The notes: a model not told the origin generated them from the sequence alone. A stretch of DNA of 64,000 bases from Metallyticus violacea (GCA_030762175.1 CM060842.1:42055501-42119500); one strand, 5' to 3'. Positions 44,906 to 56,686 are shown, counted from the stretch's first letter. Program-made: numbers and translations.

Positions 44906-47284
44906 CAAACGGGGGGGGGGAAAGTTTTTGTTCTAATGTTCTGTAACTTATCTTTACTCTCACAGTCATGACATGGTATAAATTGTATAATTTAGATTTT
45001 ATAAGGAATTTTACACGTTGTTATTTTAATATTTGAGGAGCCATTTGTGTGGTAAAAGATCTTACTTTTAACACTTTAAACCAACAAGTTAATACTTGAT
45101 GAAAATGACATAAGAATAAGACCAAATTTTACGTAAATGGCTTTTGTTGGTAAACAAAGAAAGGAAAGAATATTTGTCACTCAATAATAGAGATTTTAAA
45201 GGTTTCTGTACCAACGTATATGTTACAAACATCTGTTAAAGCATGACAGATAAATTAGATAAATGGATAACACTTTTCATAAACAATGAAAAAAGGTTAA
45301 CGTGAATATACTCTGAAAGTTGGTCATATAGGAAAACGGCCTACATCTGCAGCTGAGCGCAGCGTACACTGGGTCAAGGTTACGCCAGTCGCTTGACTTA
45401 AGATTTGCATGTGTACTATATATAGTTCATTGTATTCGTAATGTTAGCATTATAATAGATAAATAAAATCTATAGAAATAATTCCCATACAGTAGAAGAG
45501 CTTAAAAGAAATTTTCAGTAGCAGATGTAAATTACTTCGAACAATTCCTAAACACAACTTAGTACTCATTATGAAATAAAAGATATATTTGGGCGCGTGT
45601 TATTACTGATCAAAGTCCTGCAAGTAGAAATGCGAGGCAAACTTGTCCGACCCACGTGGACGCAGGCCAAAAATATATTTCTGTATTTCTAAATATAATT
45701 CGGCATAACAATGACTTCGTTAAATAACTCAGCCGCAATCACTGGCTGAATGCTTAATAAATTTCAGTACAAATATACAAGTTGATAATTAAAATGTTCC
45801 GGTTTCATAGCTATATTCCATTGTTATTAAATATATGTGGCTGCATAGGAAATAAAATTCCCACTACACGGGTTGTCGCTCAGAGACTGACGCGGGTTCC
45901 ATATGCAGCCTCTCATCAAATGGAAACAGTGGCTATTAAACTGGTTACTGCAGGCGTAGAAATAACCCATGGAAAAGCCGTTCTGCGTACTTCAGCGCTT
46001 TTAGTGAGAAGGAAATTAACTCTTCTGCCATGAAACTAGGCATTTAATCGAAAATTTACAGACTTTTGAAACCTAGCACTAAAGCCCAGAGAATGAAATA
46101 AAGTTGGTAGTATTGATGCATATGTCAGTTACAGTACTAGTGTATATCCATTGTGAAATCTGTTTATTCATGTCGACAAGAGGCAAAACAAGAGCTATGT
46201 GTATGCGTATCGTTGCGATGTTTCATTTAGGGAAAAATGTAGGATGAACTTTAAAACTTGCGCGTTAGGCGGTAAAAGCAAGAAATGTTTAGATGTAGAA
46301 AGTGTGAGAAAACTGTAAATATATAAATAAGTTGATAAAATGTAAGCTAAACTAACTTTTAAAATAAGAATTATTTTATTTCTCTTCAATCCCATTTCTC
46401 TCTTAGTTTCTTTAATTTTTACCACATATGCTTTGTTAGTTACAATTGAAATTCATTTTATATATGTACCACTTTTCCACAAGAATCCGTTTTTACATAA
46501 AAATCCGTTCTTCGACGCTGTATTATTTATATGTGTCATAACTAACAAAGAACAATTAGCACAATGAAAGCACCGAGTAACACACACCCACTCACTAACA
46601 AAGCCCCACTCAAATTATCTACCAGCTGCTACCTGCATATGCATTATAGGTTTTGGCGACTGGATTTTCACAATACACAGCCTCGCTCTTCCGGCCCTTT
46701 ACTCAAATAAACATACTGTAGTCCACCGTTCAATGCTAATAATTTGAGCATATACATCTCATTTTCATATAGCTATTCGACTGCACGGTTTATAATATTG
46801 TGCCGCGACTATATTAGCTCTCGCTGCGCTATCCGTAACCCACTACCTTTCCTTTTCAATAAGTATACTAGTGTCCCCACACTCCGGTATATAGTTATCT
46901 CAAACGGGTAACACTTCATGTTTACAGTTGCTCCATAATACTATTAAAGCTGTCTTTAGAATAATTTTTAGCTAATAAACCGAGTCTAGAACAAACGGCT
47001 TTATACATTTTAATATAATTTATAAACTCAAAAGATCAGCAGGCTGACATTAAAAGCTTGAATATTCAAGGGAATCTCTAAAAGATAATGAAAGGAAAGG
47101 CCGAGACCCACAATGTTTAATCTCTTGGTGTTTCTATGCAGCTATGCAGACAAAATTCATTAAAGAATAATAAATTCTAAAATGTATCCTCTAATGTTAA
47201 AAGATAGTATATTGCTGTACCTAATTAAGGGCTGAGCATAAGTTGTGGAAAAATAGAAAGTAAACTTTTAATTAAGATAAAGAT
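44906..47284. other. No gene recognised
   Basis: An 83-codon frame at 45782-46033 has no recognisable domain. No SINE or transposase blocks were found, apart from the faint echo of 38990-39040 near 45600-45640. Confidence 0.4.
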
Positions 47285-48720
47285 AAAGGTAGTCTGTTAT
47301 GTCCCATAAGGGTAAAGGCCTCCTAACAAGTAGGAAAAGCCCGCTTTTTTCCTAACGTAGTGAGCTATTCCATGCTAGTTGTTTTTATGCTGTTTAAGAC
47401 ACTCTTACTGATTTGTTCTTTGGTTACTCCATTTCTCATTGCACTGGTTGCTTCTCGAGAGATTTCCATATTTCTCTTTCTCTTGCTACTCTCCACCAAT
47501 CTGGACCTGCATGTGCCTTGAAGAGGTCTATTCATCTTCTTCTAGGTCTGGCTTGTGTCCTTTTTACTTACCGGAGGTCTCACATGGAGATCTTTAGGTC
47601 TACCTATTGTCCTGCATTCTTGCGACATGACCGTCCCATTGCCATTTGCTTCTGGTAGTTATTTGTGCGATGTCTGTTGTCTGAGATAACTGATTTATTA
47701 ATACTATAGGTATTTTTCCTTCAAAGTTATTTTCAGGATCTTGCGTTGCATTTTTCTTAGGCATATTTGAATTTTGTTCTTTTGTTTTTGTTTTTCTGTT
47801 ATTGACCTTGTTTGGCATCCATATAGTAATACAGGGTATACATAGGTTTCGAGCGTCTGGAATCTGATTTTTTCAGTTAGTGTTTGGTCTAACTATATAA
47901 ACTTAAAGGCCCAAAGTACTCTCCAGGTTAATGAGATCCTTCTTTGTACTTCTTTTTCCATTTTATCATGGAAGGAAATCTGTTTTCCTAGTTATGTGTG
48001 GTCTTATTTGCCAAAACACGGAAAGCACTACAGACTATGCTGGAACAATTATGTGAGCATAGCAAAAATGCAACGCTATCAGTAAACAAACTGAAGACGC
48101 AGTTGATTTCAAACGGACTTGAAGCTCCATTAAAAATAGATGGAACACTTTCCTCACATATGTTAGCGAATATCTTAGATTTGTTAGTTGGCTGCCGTTT
48201 ATGTTGATTCCGAAATTATTATGCCAGTTCATTTTCCTAAATATATGCTTTATTACATAAGTGAAGAGTATGGGAGAAATTGGATCGCCTTGATGAACTC
48301 CTCTTTCTAGTCGGAATGGTTGTCCTTCTTCTGTTTTTATCTTCACGAAACTTTTTTTACTACTGAGGTACCACAGGCGGTGAACACTGGTGATACATGA
48401 AATGAAATGATAAATTGGTAAATATTTTTTAGGAAGGAAACGTTCCAGGCCCAAGTTTAGAGTACCTCCCCGGCATTTGCCATTTATGAGGACTGAGGAA
48501 AACCTAGAAAAAACCTCACTCAGGGAGAACGGTCCTGGTGGGAATCGAACCCCAGACATCCCGCTTCCGAGTCCGCGCCTTAACGACCTCGGCCACCCGT
48601 GGCGATAGCGCGAAACTTTGACTGTAGATTTTGTGTAGGATAGTAATGTGCTTTGCGTCTATTCCTTGAGCTGCCAGAGAAACATTTAACGTAGAACGTA
48701 GAAAAAGCATGACATCGAAA
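47285..48720 (-). pseudogene. Non-LTR retrotransposon ORF2 remnant (reverse transcriptase), inverted inside and carrying a SINE
   Basis: Read on the minus strand, the 5' piece at 48620-48720 contains QGIDAKHITILHKIYSQS. After the nested SINE-B come GVHQGDPISPILFTYVIKHI and ININGSQLTNLRYS (48190-48345), which are the RT palm blocks just before the FADD catalytic box. The next expected piece, VLFAKTRKALQTMLEQL through NGLEAPLKIDGT, is on the plus strand at 47998-48155, so it is inverted in place. From 47990 downwards the minus strand resumes with YLGKQISFHDKMEKEV, VYPVLLYGCQTRSI and WQWDGHVARMQDNR, which form the C-terminal region. The family looks like insect endonuclease-RT elements of the RTE/Jockey kind. 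The endonuclease part was not seen. Confidence 0.88.
48355..48610 (-). mobile_element. SINE-B copy 4, nested in the LINE
   Basis: It has a full tRNA head (GCCACGGGTGGCCGAGGTCG), a B box of GGTTCGATTCCC type and a complete body. The 9-bp perfect TSD CGAAACTTT lies at 48346-48354 and 48611-48619. Removing the SINE and one TSD leaves the RT frame continuous, which fixes both boundaries. Confidence 0.96.
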
Positions 48721-48984
48721 CGATGGGGAATGCTTCATAGTTCAATCAGCAGCCACCTTTGTAATTCTGTTTATAATAAAGGCAGCTCTCACAAATAAAA
48801 AAATGAGTTTTAGCAGCATAAATCTCAGATATTCTGTGTGCAATTTTAAATCCCTTTTGAAGATGTTATAAGCATGGTGTAAAATACCTAGTTATATAAT
48901 CCAGATAATAATGACTGACATGGCACTCGGTATGGTGAAATAAACAGTAAATATTTAAAAGCATGCTCATAGATAATAACTTTC

Positions 48985-49500
48985 CACTCGGTTATCTATG
49001 CAATGAATAGCTGTCGGTTGGTATTTTTCCTGAAAGACTTCAGTACTTCATTGTTTAAGCCATGAAAGGAGACAAGCACGAAAATTGCAATTACAGACCC
49101 GTATCACTTTTAACAACTTTCTCAAAAACATTTGAAAAATTAATGTATAACAGATGGTATATTACCTTGAAAGAAACATTACTCTGGGAAAAGGACAATT
49201 TGGTTTCGGAGAAGGCATATCAACAAAAAATGCAGTTTATAAATTTTACAACTGAAAGTCTATCAGGACTAAATAATGTAATGCATATTGGCGGAATTTT
49301 CTTGTCACCTAAATAAATATTTGATTGTGTTAATTATTCTGAAATTCTAATATGAAAACTATGCTTTTATGGAATAAAAAAGGAAGTTTAAACTAGCTCC
49401 TCTCTTACCTTCAAACAGAATACAACTGTTCAGAAAACGTAAATTAATATTCCAAATTGGGGAATTATTGAGCATTGAGTTTCACAGGGATAAATTCTGT
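48985..49500 (+). pseudogene. Second non-LTR retrotransposon RT remnant
   Basis: Blocks in order are LSVGIFPERLQYFIV, then KGDKHENCNYRPVSLLTTFS and FEKLMYNRW. These match the RT N-terminal pattern GxxPxxxKxxxxxPxxKKGDxxxxxNYRPISLL. Further downstream are GGIFL (family GGIFLDLxKAFD, first catalytic Asp lost), FDCVN, FYGI and NWGIIEH-like, V-QG blocks. The longest uninterrupted frame is 84 codons (49062-49316). It is on the opposite strand to the LINE at 47-48.7 kb and of another lineage, Jockey- or CR1-like. Confidence 0.8.
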
Positions 49501-49552
49501 TTTTAATTTACTTTGTATGCATGTTCACTCATTGTCATTAAATGTAACTGTG

Positions 49553-49688
49553 ACTATTTCACTTATGTGACGTCGTCATAAAATCGACCGTGAAGTGGGA
49601 AAAAAAAAAATAATTTAGATCAATCACAGCCTGACATCACATTAAAATTATGGTAAATGTTTATCAAATCCCTTTAACGCGCGAAGTG
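49553..49688 (+). repeat. Dispersed repeat, copy 2 (pair with 1-100, inverted)
   Basis: See 1-100. This copy starts about 50 bp after the last recognisable RT block of the preceding LINE, so it could be the LINE 3' untranslated end, but the other copy has no RT next to it inside the window. Confidence 0.6.
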
Positions 49689-50128
49689 CATTTGTCTTCT
49701 GGTCAGTGTAGACAATTCTATACATCCACTATAATTTATTTCAGAGCTTTTTGACTTGCTATAGAGAATTCGCTATTTAAAAAAAAAAAAGAAGAAAAGT
49801 AGGTAAGGCCTTCATTCCCCAAGATTTACATAGCATTGGAGATTAAGCTAAAGTTATAAATCCTTTTCATGCAGTTTCAATGAAGTCGCGTGATTTCTTT
49901 TATTTTAAGAATGTTGCTAACTCACTGTTAACATTAAACAAGTGCAACATTTCAAAATGCACAATGCTTTAAGTATCTCGATCTATCCATTTCAAACACT
50001 ATTAAAAGTGAGGAAAACCAGGTTGATACACAACAACCTGCGCTTCGTCTAACAGATCAACCTCCTTTATCGGTTGAGGAAAAAAAGAAAGAAAAAAGAA
50101 GAAGAAGAAAAAGAACTCGTTTATGCTG
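49689..50128. other. No gene recognised
   Basis: Contains a purine tract (GAAA/GAAG-rich) at about 50075-50115. Confidence 0.5.
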
Positions 50129-50430
50129 CCATTCCTTCCTGAAGAGCACAGAGAGTTTTATGAGACATCAATTTCAGCCCCTGTATAAGAAAAACTAAAC
50201 TCTTCCTGACCCTTGTGAGGAGAAAATATGAAGATTGGTATTCTTGTGCATGTTTCGTAATACATTTTTGTGTTTTTATCCTTAATAACATATTTTGTGC
50301 GTAATAGCATTATAATATATATTCCTGTTAATCACTAATGTTATTTTTGTAATTATTTCCCTCTAAAACCTGAAATAAAATATAAAAAAGTTGGAATGGC
50401 ACTTGTAACCGACTCTTCCATATTACTATG
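50129..50430. repeat. Segmental duplication, left copy
   Basis: The pair is 50129-50430 and 50711-50970. Both start at GCCATTCCTT and share CAGTTTTATGAGACATCAAT or a near form, AAAACTAAA, TCCTTAATAA, ATATTTTGTGCGTAATA and ACCGACT, at roughly 85% identity. The right copy lacks about 40 bp near its end. A SINE-A lies exactly between the copies. Confidence 0.9.
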
Positions 50431-50439
50431 CCTTCCACT

Positions 50440-50710
50440 TTTTATTTTTATTTTGTTTGTTTATTTTTGGATGTTCTTCAATATCTCAGGTCATCAGCGT
50501 CCCATTCAATTCAGGGCGTGAAACGGCCAACAAATTGTGCTCAGAGGCCTCTTTTTTCAGGCTTGAGGTTCTTTATCGTGCCGTAAATGTACGACAGGGG
50601 ACCCAAGGCTTTATTTCCCTTTCGAAGGAAGGCATACTTAGGATTTTTACGCCCGAAAAAATCCATCGCTCCTGGCCGGGATTGAACCCGCAATTTTGGA
50701 TTTAGAAGGC
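50440..50710 (-). mobile_element. SINE-A copy 6, 5'-truncated
   Basis: It has a full tail and body on the minus strand. The tRNA head keeps the B box region (decayed to GGGTTCAATCCC) but stops at CTTGCC, so the A box is missing. Its truncated 5' end coincides with the start of the right copy of the segmental duplication. Confidence 0.9.
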
Positions 50711-50970
50711 AAGCCATTCCTTTCTGAATAGCACAGACAGTTTTATGAGACATCAATTTCAACCCCTGTGTAAGAATTGAAAAACTAAATTCTTCCTGTC
50801 AGTTGTGAGGACAGGAAATGAAGTTTTCATGTACATGTTTTATAATCATATTTGTGAATTTGTCCTTAATAATATATTTTGTGCGTAATAACATTATATG
50901 CTCTGCTAATCATTACTGTTACTTTTGTAATAATTACAAATTCACCGACTGTTCCATCATATGGCACACT
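50711..50970. repeat. Segmental duplication, right copy
   Basis: Partner of 50129-50430. It contains a 70-codon frame with no homology to known domains. Confidence 0.9.
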
Positions 50971-51600
50971 GAACCTTCTTGTTGTTATAACTTTTTTACC
51001 CCCTCAACATTGTATTTTTGTCAACGATAATAATAGCGATAGAAAATAATTTTGTAGTAAGAAAACGTCTTCATAATGCTTTTGGGCAATAATAACAGAG
51101 ATGGGTAGTTTTTTGTTTATCCTGTAACATTTAGAAAATGGTACTTTGAACGTTTGGCCCTTCTACTCTTCAATTATAGAATTGCATTGTTTTCTTGCAC
51201 CTTGCACTGTTACCTGTTTCTTATTACAAAAATAATTTTTATTTTTTCCTTTGTATGGGCACAATTTCCTTACAGCTCATACGATTTCTTTGTGCAAATA
51301 TCTATTATCATTATTGGGTGCGTAAACCATGAAATTAGCCAGGAATAATAGAGAACATATTAGTATGTTTTTTTTTTTTTTTTTTTTTTTTTATTTAACA
51401 GTTAAGCTTGTTATTCCAGGTTATATTTAAGTTTTACATCATACTTTGTTCATAAAGTCTGTAATTTCCTTAAAGAAAGTGCTTGTACATCTTGATAATT
51501 AAAGGGGTTCTTCCTTTAAACTGACAATGAGAGACGCCGATGTATTAACATCCCAGGCAATTAGGGTGCAAAGTTTCCTCGTATACTGCCCTATTTTCTC
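50971..51600. other. No gene recognised; poly-T tract
   Basis: A run of about 25 T lies at 51367-51392. The rest is AT-rich. Confidence 0.6.
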
Positions 51601-51910
51601 TCCGTTCTCATAAAACTGTCGTGAAAATAGCTTCACTAGCGCTGTGATAGACATGGGCTACACTAATTGACTCTGACCACTGATTGGCTATGCCCCATTT
51701 GCCTTTCGGGGCCTCTAATGAGGCGGTTTCAATGCTAATAAATAAAACCGAACGCTGTAATGCCTGCAGGGCTGGCAGCGAGTTATTGCTCTGTAATGTG
51801 GTGTTATGATTAAAATATTTCAGCGATAAGCTTGCGATATTAGGGGCTTGGGCAGCGGACAGCGATAAACGATGTAATGATGATGTGCATTATCACTCTC
51901 GGCGGAAAAA
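51601..51910. promoter_or_regulatory. Candidate conserved non-coding element
   Basis: About 300 bp are GC-richer than the flanks, have no open frame and no match to any repeat in the window. It contains TAAT cores (CTAATGAGG, GCTAATAAATAAAACC, TGTAATG), CAGGGCTGGCAGCGAG and AGCGATAAGC / AGCGATAAAC repeats. The dense homeodomain-like and AGCGATAA motifs suggest a regulatory element. This is inference from composition only; no conservation test was possible. Confidence 0.3.
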
Positions 51911-52269
51911 TTAGATACTGAAAACTTAATAATATCCAAAGTGTTATAGGCATAAATGAATATAACCCTAAGACCGCTTATTCGTTAAAGAGACCTTGTA
52001 GAAGCAAGGTTGGCAGTCCGGAATTAATTCTGATAACCAAAATGCTGCGAAATTGAATAACCATCATAATAGTGTGTAGCTTAGTTTGCGAGTTTACTTT
52101 CTTTGCCCAATTATCTACTTAAGGGTTCGAAGCATACTTAATAGTAATTTAAAAATTACATTATGTATTTAAAATATTTCGCACATTATATGAGAATAGA
52201 TTACTATGCTAGTGATGCGATAATCGATTGATTTTTTAATGGAAACTCATAAAATAAATATTGTTTTAT

Positions 52270-53768
52270 ACAGGGTGTCAGAATAACTATTCCTAATTTT
52301 CTGATGTGATACAGGACATGAAAAAAAAAATATTATTGTAGTGTCCGGAAATGCTTCGTTTTCAATATAAAAGACAGATCATCTCTCGCCTTATGGCTGC
52401 ATTTGTGATTCAGCTATTCTGTTACCATGGAAATAAAAACAACTGAAGTTAGTTTGTCGTTGTATGTCACAAAATAGCTTCTGTGTTATCTGTGTATTTC
52501 ATTTCATGGTATTAAAATGAATCGGTATGTAAATATTAAATTTGCAGACACATAAGGAATTTGGAGCAGCTTACGGCAATGCTAATTTGGCAAAGTTAAT
52601 CTATGAGAAGCATCACTCTCAGTGCTACTACATTCCTTGCCATACAACATTTCCAAGACTGGATCAACATATTCGAGATAGTGGCCAGTTCTTACAGTTT
52701 GATTCGCTCCTGAATTTACTTTCTTAACCTGGAACTGGCCACTATCTCGAATATGTTGAGGTTTGAAAACAACCCATTCGATGAATACCAATCACATGTC
52801 TGTGTGGAGAGTTTTAAGTAAGTGTGAAAAGCATCCGTTTTATATTAAAAAAGTACATTAATCCCAGATGACCATCCTAACAGACAACAATTTGATGAAT
52901 GATATTTACATACAGTTAACAATGAGCCTGATTTTGCTAGATGTATATATTGGACAGATAAGGCATTTTTTCAAGAGATGGCTTTTTAATACATACAATA
53001 GTCACATTTGGAGTGACACTAATCCTAAAGCTGTGGAGCATCTCCGCAATCAATGAAAGTTTTCTGTAACTATTTGGATTATATTTGTAGAAACTTTCTA
53101 GTGGGGCCATATGTTATGCCTGTACGATTGAATGAACAAGTTTATGGTAATTTTTTGAGAAAATGCTTCCGGAGCTACTTGAAGAAGTCCCCATTAATAT
53201 TCCGAATAATATGATCTTTCAACACGACGGTACACCCGCACACTTCGGCTTAAATTGGAGAAATTATTTAAATGCACATTTTCCGAATCATGGAAAGGGG
53301 GAACAGGTTCAGTTGTTTGGGCGGCATGTTCCTCGGTTACGATTCCAGTTGCTTTTTGTGTTTGGAGTCGTATTAAACCAATTGTTTATGAAACACCCAT
53401 CGACACAGCAGAACAATTAGTTTCCAGAATTATTCCTGTTTTTGACGATCTTCGTAACCGACCACAGATATTTCAAAGGATTCGTCGTTCGATTACACAG
53501 CGTTATACTTTGTGTCAGGAATGGCAGAAGCAATTTTGAACAAATTTTATAATTTGTCAGTACCATTTTCATAATATCTGGTATTGGAAAAAATGTACTG
53601 TGTAGCTATAGAAATAAGTAAAGCAATTTCCAAGTTGAGATTCTTTTATTTTTTAACACTATAACTTGAAAACAAAACATTTTGGACATAATCTTAAAAA
53701 AATAATAAAACATTACTTGTACGTCCTCTATCGCAACAGAAAGTTAGGAATAGTTCTTCTGATACACC
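52270..53768 (+). mobile_element. DUF4817-type Tc1/mariner-superfamily transposon with both ends
   Basis: The left end is GGGTGTCAGAATAACTATTC (52273 on). The reverse complement of the right end reads GGGTGTATCAGAAGAACTAT. Both continue TCCTAA and TTTCTG and sit next to TATA. The decayed + strand frame has the DUF4817 block GAAYGNANLAKLIYEKHHSQ followed by TTFPRLDQHIRDSGQF (52568-52692). Further downstream are FFKRWLFNTYNSHIWSD (52969-53020), LLEEVPINIPNNMIFQHDGT then PAHFGLNWRNYL (53176-53270), VWAACSS (decayed SPDL) and VYETPIDTAEQLVSRIIPVF (53386-53450). It ends FQRIRRSITQRYTLC. Total size is about 1.5 kb, typical of this family. Stops and a foldback after the DUF4817 domain make it inactive. 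Confidence 0.9.
52665..52758. repeat. 27-bp perfect inverted repeat inside the transposon
   Basis: The left arm at 52665-52691 (CAACATATTCGAGATAGTGG and on) is exactly complementary to 52732-52758, with a 40-nt loop. The left arm is the coding sequence of the DUF4817 motif QHIRDSGQF. The right arm is therefore an inverted copy that replaced normal transposase sequence. Confidence 0.95.
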
Positions 53769-55554
53769 CTATATGAGAATATGAGAATATGTAATCGAGT
53801 AAAATAACAGTTTGTCTTTTTATTATATAAGAGAGAACAATGAAGCTACTATGAATATAAGTTAATTAAATGAACAATTTTGCTCTTCGGTATTCACTTT
53901 TAAATTTTAATTATTTTAAGAAAACACAACACACGCAGTATGTAAAATGAAATGTTTGTTCCTCCCTGATATTTATTTTTATTTTTACTAGGTATAGGTC
54001 TCTATTTGGTAAATATTATTTTGATTGTTATATGCATATAGATAAGATAGAACATAACATTTGCTATGAAATAATGAAGTGATTAAAAAAGTTGAAATAC
54101 CTGAAAATTGTATCAATTCATTCATCCGGAATGTATATAGCATTAGAAATTACCATTAACTCCTATATGAAAACGGTTGTTTTCATTCGAAAAGAAATTG
54201 ATTGCTTTAATATCGAAGCATTTACCACCATTTAGATATCGCGGTTCTTTTACTAGAATGGTATATGCCTTAAATTGTTGTTGTAGTTATTATTATTATT
54301 ATTATTAATACTAATTTTTTATATATTTCCCCATTCTAACGTGGCTAGCTGAGAAAACATTAAATGGATATTTGATACAAACTTTGAGCATGCCCGTTTT
54401 TTTTTAACCATAAACTCGAAAGTTTGGAATTACATCATGATGTTGTTCGTACATGTAGGGTGTAGTTTACACATGCACATTTTCATTCTAAAAAATGGTT
54501 ATTATATTCATCCAAATTATCAAATAAGCATCACTTTTCATTCGTTTATTTAATCGCTACCCTATGTCCCACTTGGGCCTAAATCTAACCAGATCATTCA
54601 ATTATTTATGAACGATGCGGCGACTGAGTACTGCATCGGCTTATAAGCCATCGCTGAAGGCTAGCCAGGTTTCATATCGGATCATTCGGGTTTACCGAAT
54701 TGCTACTTTGGCCTTAAATCTCACGTCACTTGTTTGAAAGAAATAAGTGCCTAAGGTGGGATACTAAACAGAAAATACTATGCCTAATTCCACAACAAAT
54801 GTATATTTATGATTTATATATCCATACTGCATCCGTTCGTGCTGTCAGCAGGAGAAATTTCCAGATGATGAGTTTAAAGTCAATAAGAATTAAGTAGACT
54901 ATCTCTCTGGTGTTTCTACCACCGACTCTTGCGTTGCTCCGTTCATCTGCTCATTCCAGCACTAGTGTAGCCCGGTTGGCCGTAAATGATGGCTAATCGG
55001 GCAATACAGTCCCCGCCGTCACGTCTGCATCAGATAATTGATTGACCCCATGCTTGAACAAAAAATGTTAATTTTTACCTCACTTTTCAACTCTGCTTGA
55101 AGACTGGTGCACTTCCTCCAGCGATGCTGTAACATTTCTAAAGCTTTCTGCCTCTGCAAATCACTGGTTCACAGTTTCCTTACTTCATAATCTCTCGAAG
55201 GCTTTCTTTCAGCCTGAAATCGCTGCAGTCTGGGGGGTGAAGTTATCAACTGCAGCTATGATAACACAAGAGTTGGCTTGAAATATTGTCCTGAAGAAGG
55301 AGTACACCCTACTTCAACTTCCGCACCATTTCTCCTTGATTGCACCTTGTAATTTTGATATTACATTTCAATATTAATTGTTTGTGGTTTCTTTTTGCAA
55401 ACAATGAGTCATAATAACCCAACAAAATCTTGTGTGCTGATGATAGATCCTGAATTTCATAGGAGATGGAAACATCTTATGGACGCATTTCTTATCGATA
55501 GTTACAAAACTGTCCAAATTTTTTTGTTCCCCTGCCAAAAGTGTTTTAAATACT
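53769..55554. other. No gene recognised; GC-richer patch 54560-55030
   Basis: The patch includes GATGCGGCGACTGAGTACTG and GTAGCCCGGTTGGCCG. It shows no Pol III boxes, no reading frame with a recognisable domain and no copy elsewhere in the window. A short (TTA)n lies at 54287-54307. Confidence 0.4.
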
Positions 55555-55597
55555 GTTTAGATGTTAAAGGGCGTCCATAAATAAATCAATAAAAAAT
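55555..55597 (+). mobile_element. SINE-A 3' end fragment
   Basis: TTAGATGTTAAAGGGCGTCC followed by ATAAATAAATCAATAAAAAA equals the last 40 bp of SINE-A. Nothing of the body precedes it, so this is either an extremely 5'-truncated insertion or the 3' end of a partner LINE sharing the same tail. Confidence 0.7.
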
Positions 55598-56199
55598 CCT
55601 TTTACGGATCTAGATGATTTTGTTCAGATAAAAAGTATAAGCCGCTTTAAAACTGACACTACCCCTTCTCCAATTTTACTACCTTTGACACTAAAAATTC
55701 AAAGTTGGGCTTCAAATTTCTAATTAATGTAGCCAAATTGCTTATTACGTTTTTGGAATCCTGCTGATATTTTAGTTGTAGGAAAATTCTCTTGTTTTTC
55801 TCTAATTTCATCCCCCGAGGAGGAAGGAAGTGCTGAAAGGAGTGGGAAATCTATTATTAACTAAGACATAATTAGTCTGGGAAGTAATTCAATGGCAATG
55901 GTAAAGATGTTAATGGTAGTGCTCGATAACTTCTGAAGAAAATACAGTTGATTAATGGAAGTATTTGGAACGTGGCAGTTTAATATTGCTAAGATAACTG
56001 GTCGTTACTAATTAAAAGCTTTTAGCTTGGAGACTTTTTTTACAGACATAAAGTTGTTAACTTGTTTTACAAAGAAACAGTCATAACTTTCAAACGCTCA
56101 TACTCACGTTTTCAAATAATATTATGATCATATGTTTATAAAGAAGACATTCGCACTACAGAAAAATATTTTTGCTGAAACACTGGCGGAAATGAACTA
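55598..56199. other. No gene recognised
   Basis: AT-rich, no supported features. Confidence 0.5.
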
Positions 56200-56560
56200 G
56201 TAAAACCGTTAGAAGCGAGGAGCGCGCGCGCTTCGCTTTAATTAAATTTTATGGCTAGATAGAAGCGGCAACAGCGCTAGGCGAGCAAAGGAGGAAACGG
56301 AATCAGGTATCGAGGAGCGATAAGCAACACACATCTATCTAAATCGGTTTATTGCCACAACAATGGCAGTAGCTCGCTGGGGCGCTGTCATTAAAATGGC
56401 ACCATGCCTTTGTTTCAAACCGTTCTTACGACCAATATTTTGCAGTTATGGAGCCGCTTCATTAGCACTACGTTTTCGTCCAGGGAAGATTGCCATGGCT
56501 GTACTCGCCTTTTATTTCCTTATTTATCGATCTGTCTTCTTGAAGTGGATGTTATTAAAT
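56200..56560. promoter_or_regulatory. GC- and CpG-richer patch, candidate regulatory element or unlisted exon
   Basis: The patch starts with GAAGCGAGGAGCGCGCGCGC, then CTTTAATTAAATTTTATGGC and AACAGCGCTAGGCGAG. It continues into a 102-codon frame at 56363-56671, starting MAVARWGAVIKMAPCLCFKP. The first 60 codons of that frame are unusually GC-rich for the window. I recognise no protein family and no clear splice donor. A promoter or alternative first exon, a conserved enhancer, or a decayed repeat are all possible. Confidence 0.3.
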
Positions 56561-56686
56561 ACTGCTATCATACTTCAAAGTAAAATTCCAATAAACATTA
56601 ACATGCAAAATATTTCTAATATTTATGGTTCTGAGTTTTCCTTCATGTCACTTTTTAATTATGTAAACTAATGGCTTCGAGTTGCA

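Noticed and set aside
48035..48559. 174-codon minus-strand frame as a gene
   Set aside because: It is a fusion by chance of SINE-B sequence, LINE reverse transcriptase and the reverse strand of an inverted RT segment. It is annotated as those elements instead.
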